Part shown: in pieces, positions 57,371 to 64,000 of the stretch
Layout: every line of letters starts with the position of its first letter
Position numbering within the stretch: position 1 is the first letter of the stretch
Source: Sphingomonas sp.
Lineage (GTDB): Bacteria > Pseudomonadota > Alphaproteobacteria > Sphingomonadales > Sphingomonadaceae
Assembly: GCA_003248865.1 (NCBI GenBank)
Contig: QFPK01000017.1
Span: 6,907-70,906, forward strand
Length of the DNA: 64,000 nt
Direction: 5' to 3'
Notes under the pieces: model-generated
Told to the model about the DNA's origin: nothing
Databases searched by the model: none
Seen by the model: only the letters and a program-made list of their open reading frames with translations
Position numbers and translations under genes: made by a program

Positions 57371-58068
57371 ACGCGACGGGGGGAACAGAAGGCACGAACA
57401 TCATCCTGCTGGGGCCTCCGGGCGCCGGCAAGGGCACGCAGGCCAGTCGTCTGGTGGAAAGCCGGGGCATGGTCCAGCTCTCTACGGGGGACATCCTGCG
57501 TGCCGCGGTGAAGGCCGGGACGGAGGTGGGCAAGCTAGCCGACGAGATCATGAAGGCCGGCAAGCTGTTCCCCGACGAACTGATGGCCGAGATTCTGGGC
57601 GAGCATCTGGATGGCATCCCGCTTGAGAAGGGCGTGATCTTCGATGGCTATCCCCGCACGGAGCGGCAGGCGGACCTGCTGGACGGCCTGCTGGAAACGC
57701 GCGGCCGCAAGCTGGATCATGTGATCGAGCTGGTGGTGGACGAAGACGCACTGGTGGACCGCATCACCGGTCGTTTCACCTGCGCGCAGTGCGGCGAAGG
57801 CTATCACGACCGCTTCAAGCCGACGAAGCTGGCCGGCGTCTGCGACAAGTGCGGCAGCACCGAATTCAAGCGCCGCCCGGACGACAATGAGGAAACGGTG
57901 CGCACCCGCATGGCGGAATATCGGGCGAAGACCGCGCCGATCCTCCCCGTCTATGCGGCGCGAGGGCTGGTCCGGCATGTCGATGGCATGGCGGAGATGG
58001 ACGAGGTTTCCGCCCAGATCGCGGCAATCCTCGACGACGTGCCGGCGGAGCCTGTCAAACAGGCTTGA
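57367..58068 (+). CDS. adk: Adenylate kinase, zinc-LID type
   Basis: 233 residues, catalysing ATP + AMP to 2 ADP. The P-loop is GPPGAGKGTQ (about residues 16-25), the AMP site STGDILRAAV, and VIFDGYPRT the core. The LID carries four cysteines, Cys139, Cys142, Cys159 and Cys162 (CAQC and CDKC), a structural zinc site. The start is taken as TTG 57367 overlapping the secY stop, since no ATG or GTG lies before the P-loop; it gives a nine-residue extension over typical Adk. Confidence 0.94.
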   Translation: MNATGGTEGTNIILLGPPGAGKGTQASRLVESRGMVQLSTGDILRAAVKAGTEVGKLADEIMKAGKLFPDELMAEILGEHLDGIPLEKGVIFDGYPRTERQADLLDGLLETRGRKLDHVIELVVDEDALVDRITGRFTCAQCGEGYHDRFKPTKLAGVCDKCGSTEFKRRPDDNEETVRTRMAEYRAKTAPILPVYAARGLVRHVDGMAEMDEVSAQIAAILDDVPAEPVKQA

Positions 58069-58096
58069 CAGCCGGCGAATTATCGGTCCCGCGCCC

Positions 58097-58123
58097 TTGA
58101 CAGTCGTGCGCGACCTCTATAGC
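58097..58123 (+). promoter_or_regulatory. Candidate promoter for rpsM-rpsK-rpoA-rplQ
   Basis: A consensus -35 TTGACA (58097-58102) with TATAGC (58118-58123) after 15 bp, or TAGCGA after 17 bp. It lies in the 191-bp gap after adk, a place where a separate alpha-operon promoter is expected. Spacing is suboptimal. Confidence 0.45.
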
Positions 58124-58259
58124 GACGCCTCTTCCGATTCCCGCGCGCGTGCAGCCGTTGCCCCGAACCTATGGGCGGCCAGGTTTCACATTTGCGGGGA
58201 TGCGGCACGCATAGAGATGGAGCGCCCGGCCCAAGGCGCCCGTGGAGCAGGAGCAGTTT

Positions 58260-58628
58260 GTGGCACGTATCGCAGGGGTCAATATCCCCACCAACAAGCG
58301 CGTGGAAATCGCGCTGACTTATATTCACGGAATTGGCCGCACCAGCGCCAAGGAAATCACCACCAAGCTGGGCTTCCCGCCCGAGCGTCGCGTGCAGGAC
58401 CTGACCGACGCCGAAGTGCTGGCGATCCGCGAAACGATCGACCGGGACTATACGGTTGAAGGCGATCTTCGTCGCGACACCGCGATGAGCATCAAGCGCC
58501 TGATGGACCTGGCCTGCTATCGCGGCCTGCGTCACCGCAAGGGCCTGCCGGTCCGCGGCCAGCGCACCCACACCAACGCCCGTACCCGCAAGGGTAAGGC
58601 GAAGCCGATCGCAGGGAAGAAGAAGTAA
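58260..58628 (+). CDS. rpsM: 30S ribosomal protein S13
   Basis: 122 residues, head protein contacting P-site t[24 protein letters not shown] (in part) and [21 protein letters not shown] (in part: RGLPVRGQ-type motif). GTG 58260 is set by AGGAG six bases upstream; an ATG at 58242 would place that site inside the gene. Confidence 0.95.
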   Translation: MARIAGVNIPTNKRVEIALTYIHGIGRTSAKEITTKLGFPPERRVQDLTDAEVLAIRETIDRDYTVEGDLRRDTAMSIKRLMDLACYRGLRHRKGLPVRGQRTHTNARTRKGKAKPIAGKKK

Positions 58629-59017
58629 TGGCACGCGCACCCGAAAGGCTGAAGCGCCGTGAGCGCAAGAACATCACGGCCGGCGTCGCGCATGTGAACG
58701 CCAGCTTCAACAACACCATGATCACCATCACCGACGCTCAGGGCAATGCGATTGCCTGGTCGTCCGCCGGCACGATGGGCTTCAAGGGCAGCCGCAAGTC
58801 CACGCCTTACGCCGCGCAGGTCGCGGCCGAAGATGCGGGCAAGAAGGCCGCGGAACATGGCGTCCGCACGCTGGAAGTGGAAGTGAAGGGCCCGGGTTCG
58901 GGTCGTGAATCCGCTCTGCGCGCGCTGCAGGCCGTTGGCTTCCAGATCACGGCGATCCGCGACGTCACGTCCATCCCGCACAACGGGGTGCGTCCGCCGA
59001 AGCGCCGCCGGGTCTGA
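58628..59017 (+). CDS. rpsK: 30S ribosomal protein S11
   Basis: 129 residues of the platform. [21 protein letters not shown] (in part), [18 protein letters not shown] and the C-terminal [14 protein letters not shown] are diagnostic. The start overlaps the rpsM stop (TAATG). Confidence 0.96.
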   Translation: MARAPERLKRRERKNITAGVAHVNASFNNTMITITDAQGNAIAWSSAGTMGFKGSRKSTPYAAQVAAEDAGKKAAEHGVRTLEVEVKGPGSGRESALRALQAVGFQITAIRDVTSIPHNGVRPPKRRRV

Positions 59018-59031
59018 CGATCTCGCGACTT

Positions 59032-59059
59032 CGCGCGGGCGGTGCCCACCGCCCGCGCG
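59032..59059 (+). promoter_or_regulatory. GC-only hairpin between rpsK and rpoA
   Basis: CGCGCGGGCGGTG (59032-59044) and CACCGCCCGCGCG (59047-59059) pair perfectly over 13 positions; in RNA the innermost pair opens to give a four-base loop. No T-run follows. It sits 15 bp after the rpsK stop in a 166-bp gap. Confidence 0.7.
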
Positions 59060-59183
59060 ACCGCGACCCCGCCGATCCGCCCCGGACAACCAGGGTTGGG
59101 CAAGCAAGGGTCGCCTGAAGGGCACGAACACACGCGCTGGGGGCCGACGGGCCTTCCCGCGCAAAGGCAAAGGTGAGAACATC

Positions 59184-60233
59184 GTGTCAGCAGCCTATGC
59201 GAAGAATTGGCAGGAACTGAAGAAGCCGAACGCGCTGGACGTGAAGGCCGGCGGAACGGCGAGCAAGAAGCTGTTCGTGGCCGAGCCGCTGGAGCGCGGC
59301 TTCGGGCTTACGCTGGGCAACGCGCTGCGGCGTGTGCTGCTGTCGAGCCTGCAGGGCGCGGCAGTGACGGCGATCAAGATCGACGGCGCGCTTCATGAAT
59401 TCTCCTCGCTGCCCGGCGTGCGCGAGGACGTGACCGACATCGTGCTGAACGTGAAGCAGGTTGTCGTGAAGATGCAGGGCGATCAGGTGAAGCGCCTGTC
59501 GCTCTCCGCTTCCGGCCCCGGCGAAGTCACCGCCGGCCAGATCGCGGTCACGGGCGACATCGAGATTTCCAACCCGGATCTCGTGATCTGCACGCTGGAC
59601 GAAGGCGCGACCTTCAACATGGAACTGACGGTGCAGACGGGGAAGGGCTATGTGCCCGCCGCGCAGAACCGTCCGGCCGACGCCCCGATCGGGCTGATCC
59701 CGGTGGACGCGCTCTATGCGCCCGTTCGTCAGGTCGCCTACAAGGTCGAGCCCACCCGGGTCGGCCAGGACCTCGACTATGACAAGCTCACGCTGACGGT
59801 CGAGACCGACGGGTCCGTGGCGCCGGAAGATGCGGTCGGCTATGCCGCGCGCATCCTTCAGGATCAGCTGCAGCTGTTCATCAACTTCGAAGAGCCGGCA
59901 GCCCGCCCGGTCGCAGCCGCTCCGGTGGCCGGCGCCGTGGACGAAGCGCCGACCGACGTGATGATGAACCGCAACCTTCTGAAGAAGGTGGACGAGCTGG
60001 AACTCAGCGTCCGTTCGGCCAACTGCCTGAAGAACGACAACATCATCTACATCGGGGATCTGGTGCAGAAGTCGGAACCGGAAATGCTCCGGACGCCGAA
60101 CTTCGGCCGCAAGAGCCTGAACGAGATCAAGGAAGTGCTCGCCTCCATGGGCCTGCGCCTCGGCATGGATATCCCGGGCTGGCCGCCCGAGAACATCGAG
60201 GATCTCGCCAAGAAGCTCGAGCAGGAATTCTGA
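59184..60233 (+). CDS. rpoA: RNA polymerase alpha subunit
   Basis: 349 residues. The N-terminal assembly domain has [32 protein letters not shown] (seen as [14 protein letters not shown]) and [14 protein letters not shown]. After a linker, the C-terminal domain that touches UP elements and activators has [15 protein letters not shown] and [16 protein letters not shown] 59184 behind AGGTGAGA is the only sensible start. Confidence 0.96.
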   Translation: MSAAYAKNWQELKKPNALDVKAGGTASKKLFVAEPLERGFGLTLGNALRRVLLSSLQGAAVTAIKIDGALHEFSSLPGVREDVTDIVLNVKQVVVKMQGDQVKRLSLSASGPGEVTAGQIAVTGDIEISNPDLVICTLDEGATFNMELTVQTGKGYVPAAQNRPADAPIGLIPVDALYAPVRQVAYKVEPTRVGQDLDYDKLTLTVETDGSVAPEDAVGYAARILQDQLQLFINFEEPAARPVAAAPVAGAVDEAPTDVMMNRNLLKKVDELELSVRSANCLKNDNIIYIGDLVQKSEPEMLRTPNFGRKSLNEIKEVLASMGLRLGMDIPGWPPENIEDLAKKLEQEF

Positions 60234-60244
60234 TCGAACAACAA

Positions 60245-60288
60245 CCCCGGGGCCGAAGGCTCCGGGGCAAACGCCCAAAGCGCTTGGG
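60245..60288 (+). promoter_or_regulatory. Two hairpins between rpoA and rplQ
   Basis: CCCCGGGGCC (60245-60254) pairs with GGCTCCGGGG (60258-60267) around loop GAA with one wobble. CCCAA (60274-60278) pairs with TTGGG (60284-60288). No T-run follows either stem. Confidence 0.55.
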
Positions 60289-60347
60289 GCCAAGCAAGCG
60301 TGGATCGGGGTACCTGAGACGGCCCCTTTACGAACGGAGACTGGATT

Positions 60348-60752
60348 ATGCGTCACAAGGTTGCCCATCGGAAGCTCGGCCGCACCACCGAACATCGCAT
60401 CGCGATGCTGAAGAACATGTCGGCTTCGCTGATCAAGCATGAGCAGATCACCACCACGCTGCCGAAGGCGAAGGAACTTCGCCCCTATATCGAAAAGCTG
60501 GTCACGCTTGCCAAGAAGGGCGGTCTTTCCAACCGCCGTCTGGCCGACGCCCGCCTGCAGGACGATGTGCAGCTGAAGAAGCTGTTCGACGTGCTGGCCC
60601 CGCGCTACGCTGGCCGCCCCGGCGGTTATGTGCGCGTGCTGAAGGCCGGCTTCCGCGCCTCGGATCAGGCCCCTATGGCCGTGATCGAGTTCGTGGACCG
60701 CGACGTGGCCGCCAAGGGCCAGGATTCGGGCCCGGTGGCGGAAGCCGCTTAA
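60348..60752 (+). CDS. rplQ: 50S ribosomal protein L17
   Basis: 134 residues. [21 protein letters not shown] (in part: KLGRTTEHR) and [26 protein letters not shown] (in part: [15 protein letters not shown]). Last gene of the block, followed by a strong terminator. Confidence 0.96.
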   Translation: MRHKVAHRKLGRTTEHRIAMLKNMSASLIKHEQITTTLPKAKELRPYIEKLVTLAKKGGLSNRRLADARLQDDVQLKKLFDVLAPRYAGRPGGYVRVLKAGFRASDQAPMAVIEFVDRDVAAKGQDSGPVAEAA

Positions 60753-60808
60753 ATCAGGCCCGCGGCGGAAGCCGCCTGATCACCTGAGTTTCGGCTCGTG
60801 AAAGATTG

Positions 60809-60847
60809 AAGGCCCGGAAGGTGGATCACTTTTCGGGCCTTTTCTTT
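60809..60847 (+). terminator. Strong intrinsic terminator ending the ribosomal block
   Basis: A 15-bp stem (60809-60823 with 60827-60841, two G-T wobbles) with loop GAT and the tail TTTTCTTT (60840-60847). A weaker hairpin, TCAGGC/GCCTGA (60754-60779), stands between it and the rplQ stop. Confidence 0.88.
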
Positions 60848-60890
60848 GCCCGGAGATTCCTGCCGCACTGCAACAAGCCGGTTCCCAATC

Positions 60891-60940
60891 CCCCTTCACT
60901 TGCGCTAGTAACCAGCAGAGTCGATAAAAAGTGAACGGGG
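60891..60940 (+). promoter_or_regulatory. Thioesterase promoter enclosed by an inverted repeat
   Basis: -35 TTGCGC (60900-60905) and -10 GATAAA (60923-60928) with a 17-bp spacer. The pair is bracketed by CCCCTTCACTT (60891-60901) and AAGTGAACGGGG (60929-60940), complementary apart from one bulged C. A regulator binding both arms would cover the whole promoter. Confidence 0.45.
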
Positions 60941-60950
60941 AAAGTCGCTT

Positions 60951-61400
60951 ATGGCTGGCAAACGGGAAATGCGCCCACGCGGTTACTACAAGGCATGGCG
61001 CCCCATCGCGACCCGCTGGATGGACAACGACGTCTACGGCCATGTGAACAATGTGGTCTACTACAGCTTCTTCGACACGGCGGTGAACGCCTGGCTGGTG
61101 GAGCATGGCCTGCTCGACATCGAGAAGGGGCCGATGATCGGCCTCGTCGTGGAAACCGGCTGCACCTATGCCCGCCCCGTCGCCTTCCCCGAGGAAGTGC
61201 AGGCCGGGATCGCCGTCAGCCGGGTCGGCAACAGCTCCGTCCGCTACGAGATCGGCCTGTTCGTGAAGGGCAGCTCCACACCGGCCGCAGAGGGCTTCTT
61301 CGTCCATGTCTATGTGGACCGCGAAGGCCGCCGCCCCAAGCAGCTGACCCCGGAATGGAAAGCCGTTCTGCAAAAGATCGTGGTGCCGGAAGCGGCCTGA
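60951..61400 (+). CDS. 4HBT-family acyl-CoA thioesterase
   Basis: 149-residue hotdog-fold enzyme. TRWMDNDVYGHVNNVVYYSFFDTAV is the FabM/YbgC-like signature (given in part: DVYGHVNNVVYY) with the catalytic aspartate in WMDNDVYGHVNN; GCTYARPVAFPEEVQ follows. It probably hydrolyses a short or aromatic acyl-CoA; substrate unknown. Stop codons of this and the convergent methyltransferase are five bases apart. Confidence 0.8.
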   Translation: MAGKREMRPRGYYKAWRPIATRWMDNDVYGHVNNVVYYSFFDTAVNAWLVEHGLLDIEKGPMIGLVVETGCTYARPVAFPEEVQAGIAVSRVGNSSVRYEIGLFVKGSSTPAAEGFFVHVYVDREGRRPKQLTPEWKAVLQKIVVPEAA

Positions 61401-61404
61401 GCGT

Positions 61405-62172
61405 TCAGTCGCTTCGCTTCCAGGCATAGGCGGCCGTCTCATAGGGAAAGGCGACCTCCGGCCCCGAAAGCTCAGGGGTCGCCGCGATCAGCGCCCGCAC
61501 CTCGCGAACCACGGCGTCCTGCGTCGCGGCCGGCAAGGCCGCGATAAAGCTGACGGAAAGCGTCCGGCCGACAATCACATCCTCCGCGCTGCCGACATGG
61601 CTGTTGCGGAAATGCGCCTCGCCGATGAAGGTGAAGCCGTCCGCCGGAAACGGACGTCGCCACTCGCCGCTGCGATAGCGCGGTGCATCGCCCTGATGCG
61701 GGTCGGTGATGGCGCTCAGCCGCGCAACCCACCCGACCCGCTCATCGCGGACATTCCAGATCAGCCCCAGCCGGCCACCCGGTTTCAGCACGCGGCGGAT
61801 TTCCGCCAGCGCCAGCGCCGTCGCGAACCAGTGAAAGGCTTGTGCGCAGACAACCGCATTGATCGATTCGTCCGGCAGCGGGATGCGCTCGGCCGTGCCG
61901 TCCAGCGCCTGCACCTGCGGATAGGCCTCGGCCAGCCGCGCCCGCATCTCGGCCACGGGCTCCACCGCAATCACATCCGCGCCGGCCTGCAGCAGCCAGG
62001 GCAGGAATTTCCCGGTCCCGGCCCCCAGATCCAGCACGCGCGTTCCCGCCCGAACCCCCAGCACCTCGCTCAGCCACCCCGCCACATCCGGCGGATAACC
62101 CGGCCGCCCGCTCACATAGGTTTCGGATCGCGCCGCATAGCCCGAATCGGCTGTGCCATGGATGTCCGCCAT
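61405..62172 (-). CDS. Class I SAM-dependent methyltransferase
   Basis: 255 residues. Motif I VLDLGAGTGKFLPWL, acidic residue at VIAVEP, motif IV VVCAQAFHWF and post-motif VLKPGGRLGLIWN match the UbiE/trans-aconitate-type methyltransferase group; the HWF motif suggests a small-molecule substrate. It faces guaA across a 70-bp gap. Confidence 0.78.
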   Translation of the reverse strand: MADIHGTADSGYAARSETYVSGRPGYPPDVAGWLSEVLGVRAGTRVLDLGAGTGKFLPWLLQAGADVIAVEPVAEMRARLAEAYPQVQALDGTAERIPLPDESINAVVCAQAFHWFATALALAEIRRVLKPGGRLGLIWNVRDERVGWVARLSAITDPHQGDAPRYRSGEWRRPFPADGFTFIGEAHFRNSHVGSAEDVIVGRTLSVSFIAALPAATQDAVVREVRALIAATPELSGPEVAFPYETAAYAWKRSD

Positions 62173-62207
62173 CTGCCTCTCCCCGGACCCGCCTTGTTGA
62201 AGGCGCC

Positions 62208-62236
62208 TTGTTGTAATCGGGGCCCTGCTTTATGGC
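62208..62236 (+). promoter_or_regulatory. guaA promoter adjoining the start codon
   Basis: -35 TTGTTG (62208-62213), spacer 17 bp, -10 TATGGC (62231-62236), the same -10 as at ahcY. Only six bases separate the -10 from ATG 62243, so transcription should begin on or next to the A of the start codon. No ribosome-binding site is present. Confidence 0.5.
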
Positions 62237-62242
62237 CCCGCC

Positions 62243-63811
62243 ATGTCAGTCTCTGCCGAAGCCCAAGCCAATACCATCCTGATTCTCGACTTCGGGAGCC
62301 AGGTGACCCAGCTGATCGCCCGCCGCGTGCGCGAGGCCCATGTCTATTGCGAGGTGGTGCCTTTCCACGCCGCAAAGGCCGCGCTGGAACGCCTCGATCC
62401 GAAGGCGATCATCCTCTCCGGCGGCCCCGCCAGCGTCACGGAGGGCGGCTCGCCCGAACTGCCGACGGACGTGCTGGCGGCAGGCGTTCCGGTTCTCGGC
62501 ATCTGCTATGGCCAGCAGGCGATGGTGAAGGCGCTGGGTGGGCAGGTCTCGCCGGGCAGCACCCGTGAGTTCGGCCGCGCCGAAGTGAAGGTGGTCGCCC
62601 CCTGCCGCCTGTTCGAAGGCGTCTGGACAGACGGCGCCCAGCATCTGGTGTGGATGAGCCACGGTGACCGTGTGGACAGCCTGCCCGACGGCTTCGAAGT
62701 GGTCGCGGCCTCCGAAGGCGCGCCCTATGCCTTCATCGCAGACGAAGCCCGCGCGCTCTACGGCGTGCAGTTCCATCCTGAAGTCGTGCACACGCCCGAC
62801 GGCCGGGCGCTGATCGAGAATTTCGTGCTCCGCGTCGCGGGCGCCAAGCCGGTCTGGAGCATGGCTAGCTTCCGCGAGACCAAGATCGCCGAAATCCGCG
62901 CCCAGGTGGGGCAGGGCAAGGTGATCTGCGGCCTGTCGGGCGGGGTGGATTCGGCGGTCGCCGCCGTGCTGATCCACGAGGCCATCGGTGAACAGCTCAC
63001 CTGCGTGTTCGTGGACCATGGCCTGATGCGCCTGCACGAAGCCGAACAGGTCGTGCAGCTGTTCCGCGACCATTACAACATCCCGCTGGTCCATGTGGAT
63101 GCGGAAGAGCTTTTTCTCACCGGCCTCGCGGGCGTCTCAGACCCCGAAGCCAAGCGCAAGTTCATCGGTAAGACTTTTGTCGAGGTGTTCGAGGCGGAGG
63201 CGAAGAAGATCGGCGGCGCCAAGTTCCTGGCGCAGGGCACACTCTATCCGGATGTAATCGAAAGCGTCAGCTTCATCGGCGGCCCCTCCGTCACCATCAA
63301 GAGCCACCACAATGTCGGGGGCCTGCCGGAACGGATGGACATGGCGCTGGTGGAGCCCTTGCGCGAACTGTTCAAGGATGAAGTCCGTGCGCTGGGCCGC
63401 GAACTGGGCCTCCCCGAGGTATTCGTGGGCCGCCACCCCTTCCCGGGACCGGGCCTCGGCATCCGCATCCCCGGCGAAGTCAGCAAGGAAGCCTGCGACA
63501 TCCTCCGCCTCGCCGACGCCATCTACCTCGAGGAAATCCGCTCGGCGGGCCTCTACGACGCGATCTGGCAGGCCTTCGCTGTGCTGCTGCCGGTGCGCAC
63601 GGTGGGCGTCATGGGCGACGGCCGCACCTACGACCGCGTCTGCGCCCTCCGCGCCGTCACCAGCGTCGACGGCATGACGGCAGACATCTACCCCTTCGAA
63701 CCCGCCTTCCTCAGCCGCGTCGCCACCCGCATCGTGAACGAGGTGCGCGGCATCAACCGGGTCGTCTACGACTACACCTCGAAGCCCCCCGGCACGATCG
63801 AGTGGGAATAA
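62243..63811 (+). CDS. guaA: GMP synthase (glutamine-hydrolysing)
   Basis: 522-residue enzyme making GMP from XMP. The class I glutaminase domain has Cys88 in GICYGQQ and the His/Glu pair in QFHPEVVHT. The ATP-pyrophosphatase P-loop is [12 protein letters not shown], and the dimerisation domain ends KPPGTIEWE. Full length. The mRNA is probably leaderless. The gene's 3' end is a known attachment site of integrative elements in many bacteria. Confidence 0.96.
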   Translation: MSVSAEAQANTILILDFGSQVTQLIARRVREAHVYCEVVPFHAAKAALERLDPKAIILSGGPASVTEGGSPELPTDVLAAGVPVLGICYGQQAMVKALGGQVSPGSTREFGRAEVKVVAPCRLFEGVWTDGAQHLVWMSHGDRVDSLPDGFEVVAASEGAPYAFIADEARALYGVQFHPEVVHTPDGRALIENFVLRVAGAKPVWSMASFRETKIAEIRAQVGQGKVICGLSGGVDSAVAAVLIHEAIGEQLTCVFVDHGLMRLHEAEQVVQLFRDHYNIPLVHVDAEELFLTGLAGVSDPEAKRKFIGKTFVEVFEAEAKKIGGAKFLAQGTLYPDVIESVSFIGGPSVTIKSHHNVGGLPERMDMALVEPLRELFKDEVRALGRELGLPEVFVGRHPFPGPGLGIRIPGEVSKEACDILRLADAIYLEEIRSAGLYDAIWQAFAVLLPVRTVGVMGDGRTYDRVCALRAVTSVDGMTADIYPFEPAFLSRVATRIVNEVRGINRVVYDYTSKPPGTIEWE

Positions 63812-64000
63812 TTTTTGCCCCTCCGGGCGTATCCGAAATCACGCTACAATACGACATAAGCCAATGAAAATGCTGGAAAAATCTTTCCGAGACTTTCAGC
63901 ATCTATCGCCGGGTTAGCCTCCCGTTTGACGGTATGGCTGGCGGTATGGCGCGTCTTGTCTCAACCGAAAAACGCATATACCGTCAGGGGCAAGAGAGCT
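63812..64000. other. guaA-distal region with repeats, possible island edge
   Basis: AT-richer than guaA. ATGCTGGAAA (63870-63879) faces TTTCAGCAT (63894-63902), a 9-bp inverted repeat with one bulge. TGACGGTAT (63927-63935) is repeated inverted as ATACCGTCA (63978-63986), and GGTATGGC occurs twice in tandem (63931, 63943). Such repeats are what integrase arm sites look like. Confidence 0.35.
63946..64000 (+). CDS. Possible 5' end of an unidentified gene cut by the window edge
   Basis: From ATG 63946 (or 63934) the frame stays open to the edge, reading MARLVSTEKRIYRQGQES. There is no clear ribosome-binding site. Position directly after guaA makes an integrase plausible, but 18 residues are too few to tell. 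It may be non-coding. Confidence 0.2.
   Translation, partial: MARLVSTEKRIYRQGQES

Overview
The window looks like a piece of the chromosome of a GC-rich alphaproteobacterium, most likely of the order Sphingomonadales. The pointers are a PEPxxWA-type C-terminal sorting motif at the end of the secreted protein at 12579-13157, a large TonB-dependent receptor, an RG-rich N-terminal extension on ribosomal protein S5, alphaproteobacterial AddAB nuclease subunits, and the str-S10-spc-alpha ribosomal block with secY-adk. All calls were made by reading the sequence; no database search was run.

Layout. 1-1.25 kb: 3' part of a succinate-semialdehyde dehydrogenase gene. 1.3-4.7 kb: an accessory patch holding a decayed crotonase, two small secreted proteins, an MFS transporter with a translationally coupled 41-residue membrane peptide, and the stump of a tyrosine integrase beside tRNA-Met. 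4.8-8.3 kb: a fully overlapping Mla-type lipid-transport operon on the minus strand. 8.4-16.5 kb: housekeeping genes (nuclease, HAD phosphatase, MsrPQ, aspartate aminotransferase, PEPxxWA protein, PabB-PabC fusion, MscS channel, GAP-family membrane protein). 16.6-27.8 kb: a plus-strand run ahcY-tsaE-DUF4239-amgK-murU-addB-addA-trxA, linking the methyl cycle, tRNA modification, peptidoglycan recycling and double-strand break repair. 27.8-30.4 kb: GST, SnoaL-like protein, argJ. 30.5-34.6 kb: a TonB-dependent receptor and a secreted PHP-type metallohydrolase, overlapping by one base and preceded by three heptamers on an 11-bp period that match a PhoB box. 34.7-41.6 kb: secA with a palindrome-rich 3' end, a DUF423 protein, an AT-rich foreign patch, sodC, an enoyl-CoA hydratase and a secreted amidohydrolase.

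41.7-60.8 kb is one long co-directional translation/transcription block: rpsL-rpsG-fusA-tuf, rpsJ through rplO, secY-adk, then rpsM-rpsK-rpoA-rplQ, closed by a strong intrinsic terminator. Gene order is canonical and most junctions overlap or are nearly zero. Each of the wider gaps at tuf-rpsJ, rpsC-rplP, rplO-secY, rpsK-rpoA and rpoA-rplQ contains a long GC-rich hairpin, which suggests RNA processing or attenuation points inside the block. 60.9-63.8 kb: a thioesterase, a methyltransferase and guaA. guaA has a promoter placed so that the transcript would start at or next to its ATG. The last 190 bp, behind guaA, hold inverted repeats and an open frame running off the edge; the 3' end of guaA is a known insertion site for integrative elements.

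The most promising undescribed candidate is the Pho-box-like receptor/PHP hydrolase pair at 30.5-34.6 kb, read as a possible phosphate-scavenging module. After it come the leaderless guaA, the hairpins inside the ribosomal block, the 41-residue MFS partner peptide and the DUF4239 gene set inside the cell-wall recycling operon.
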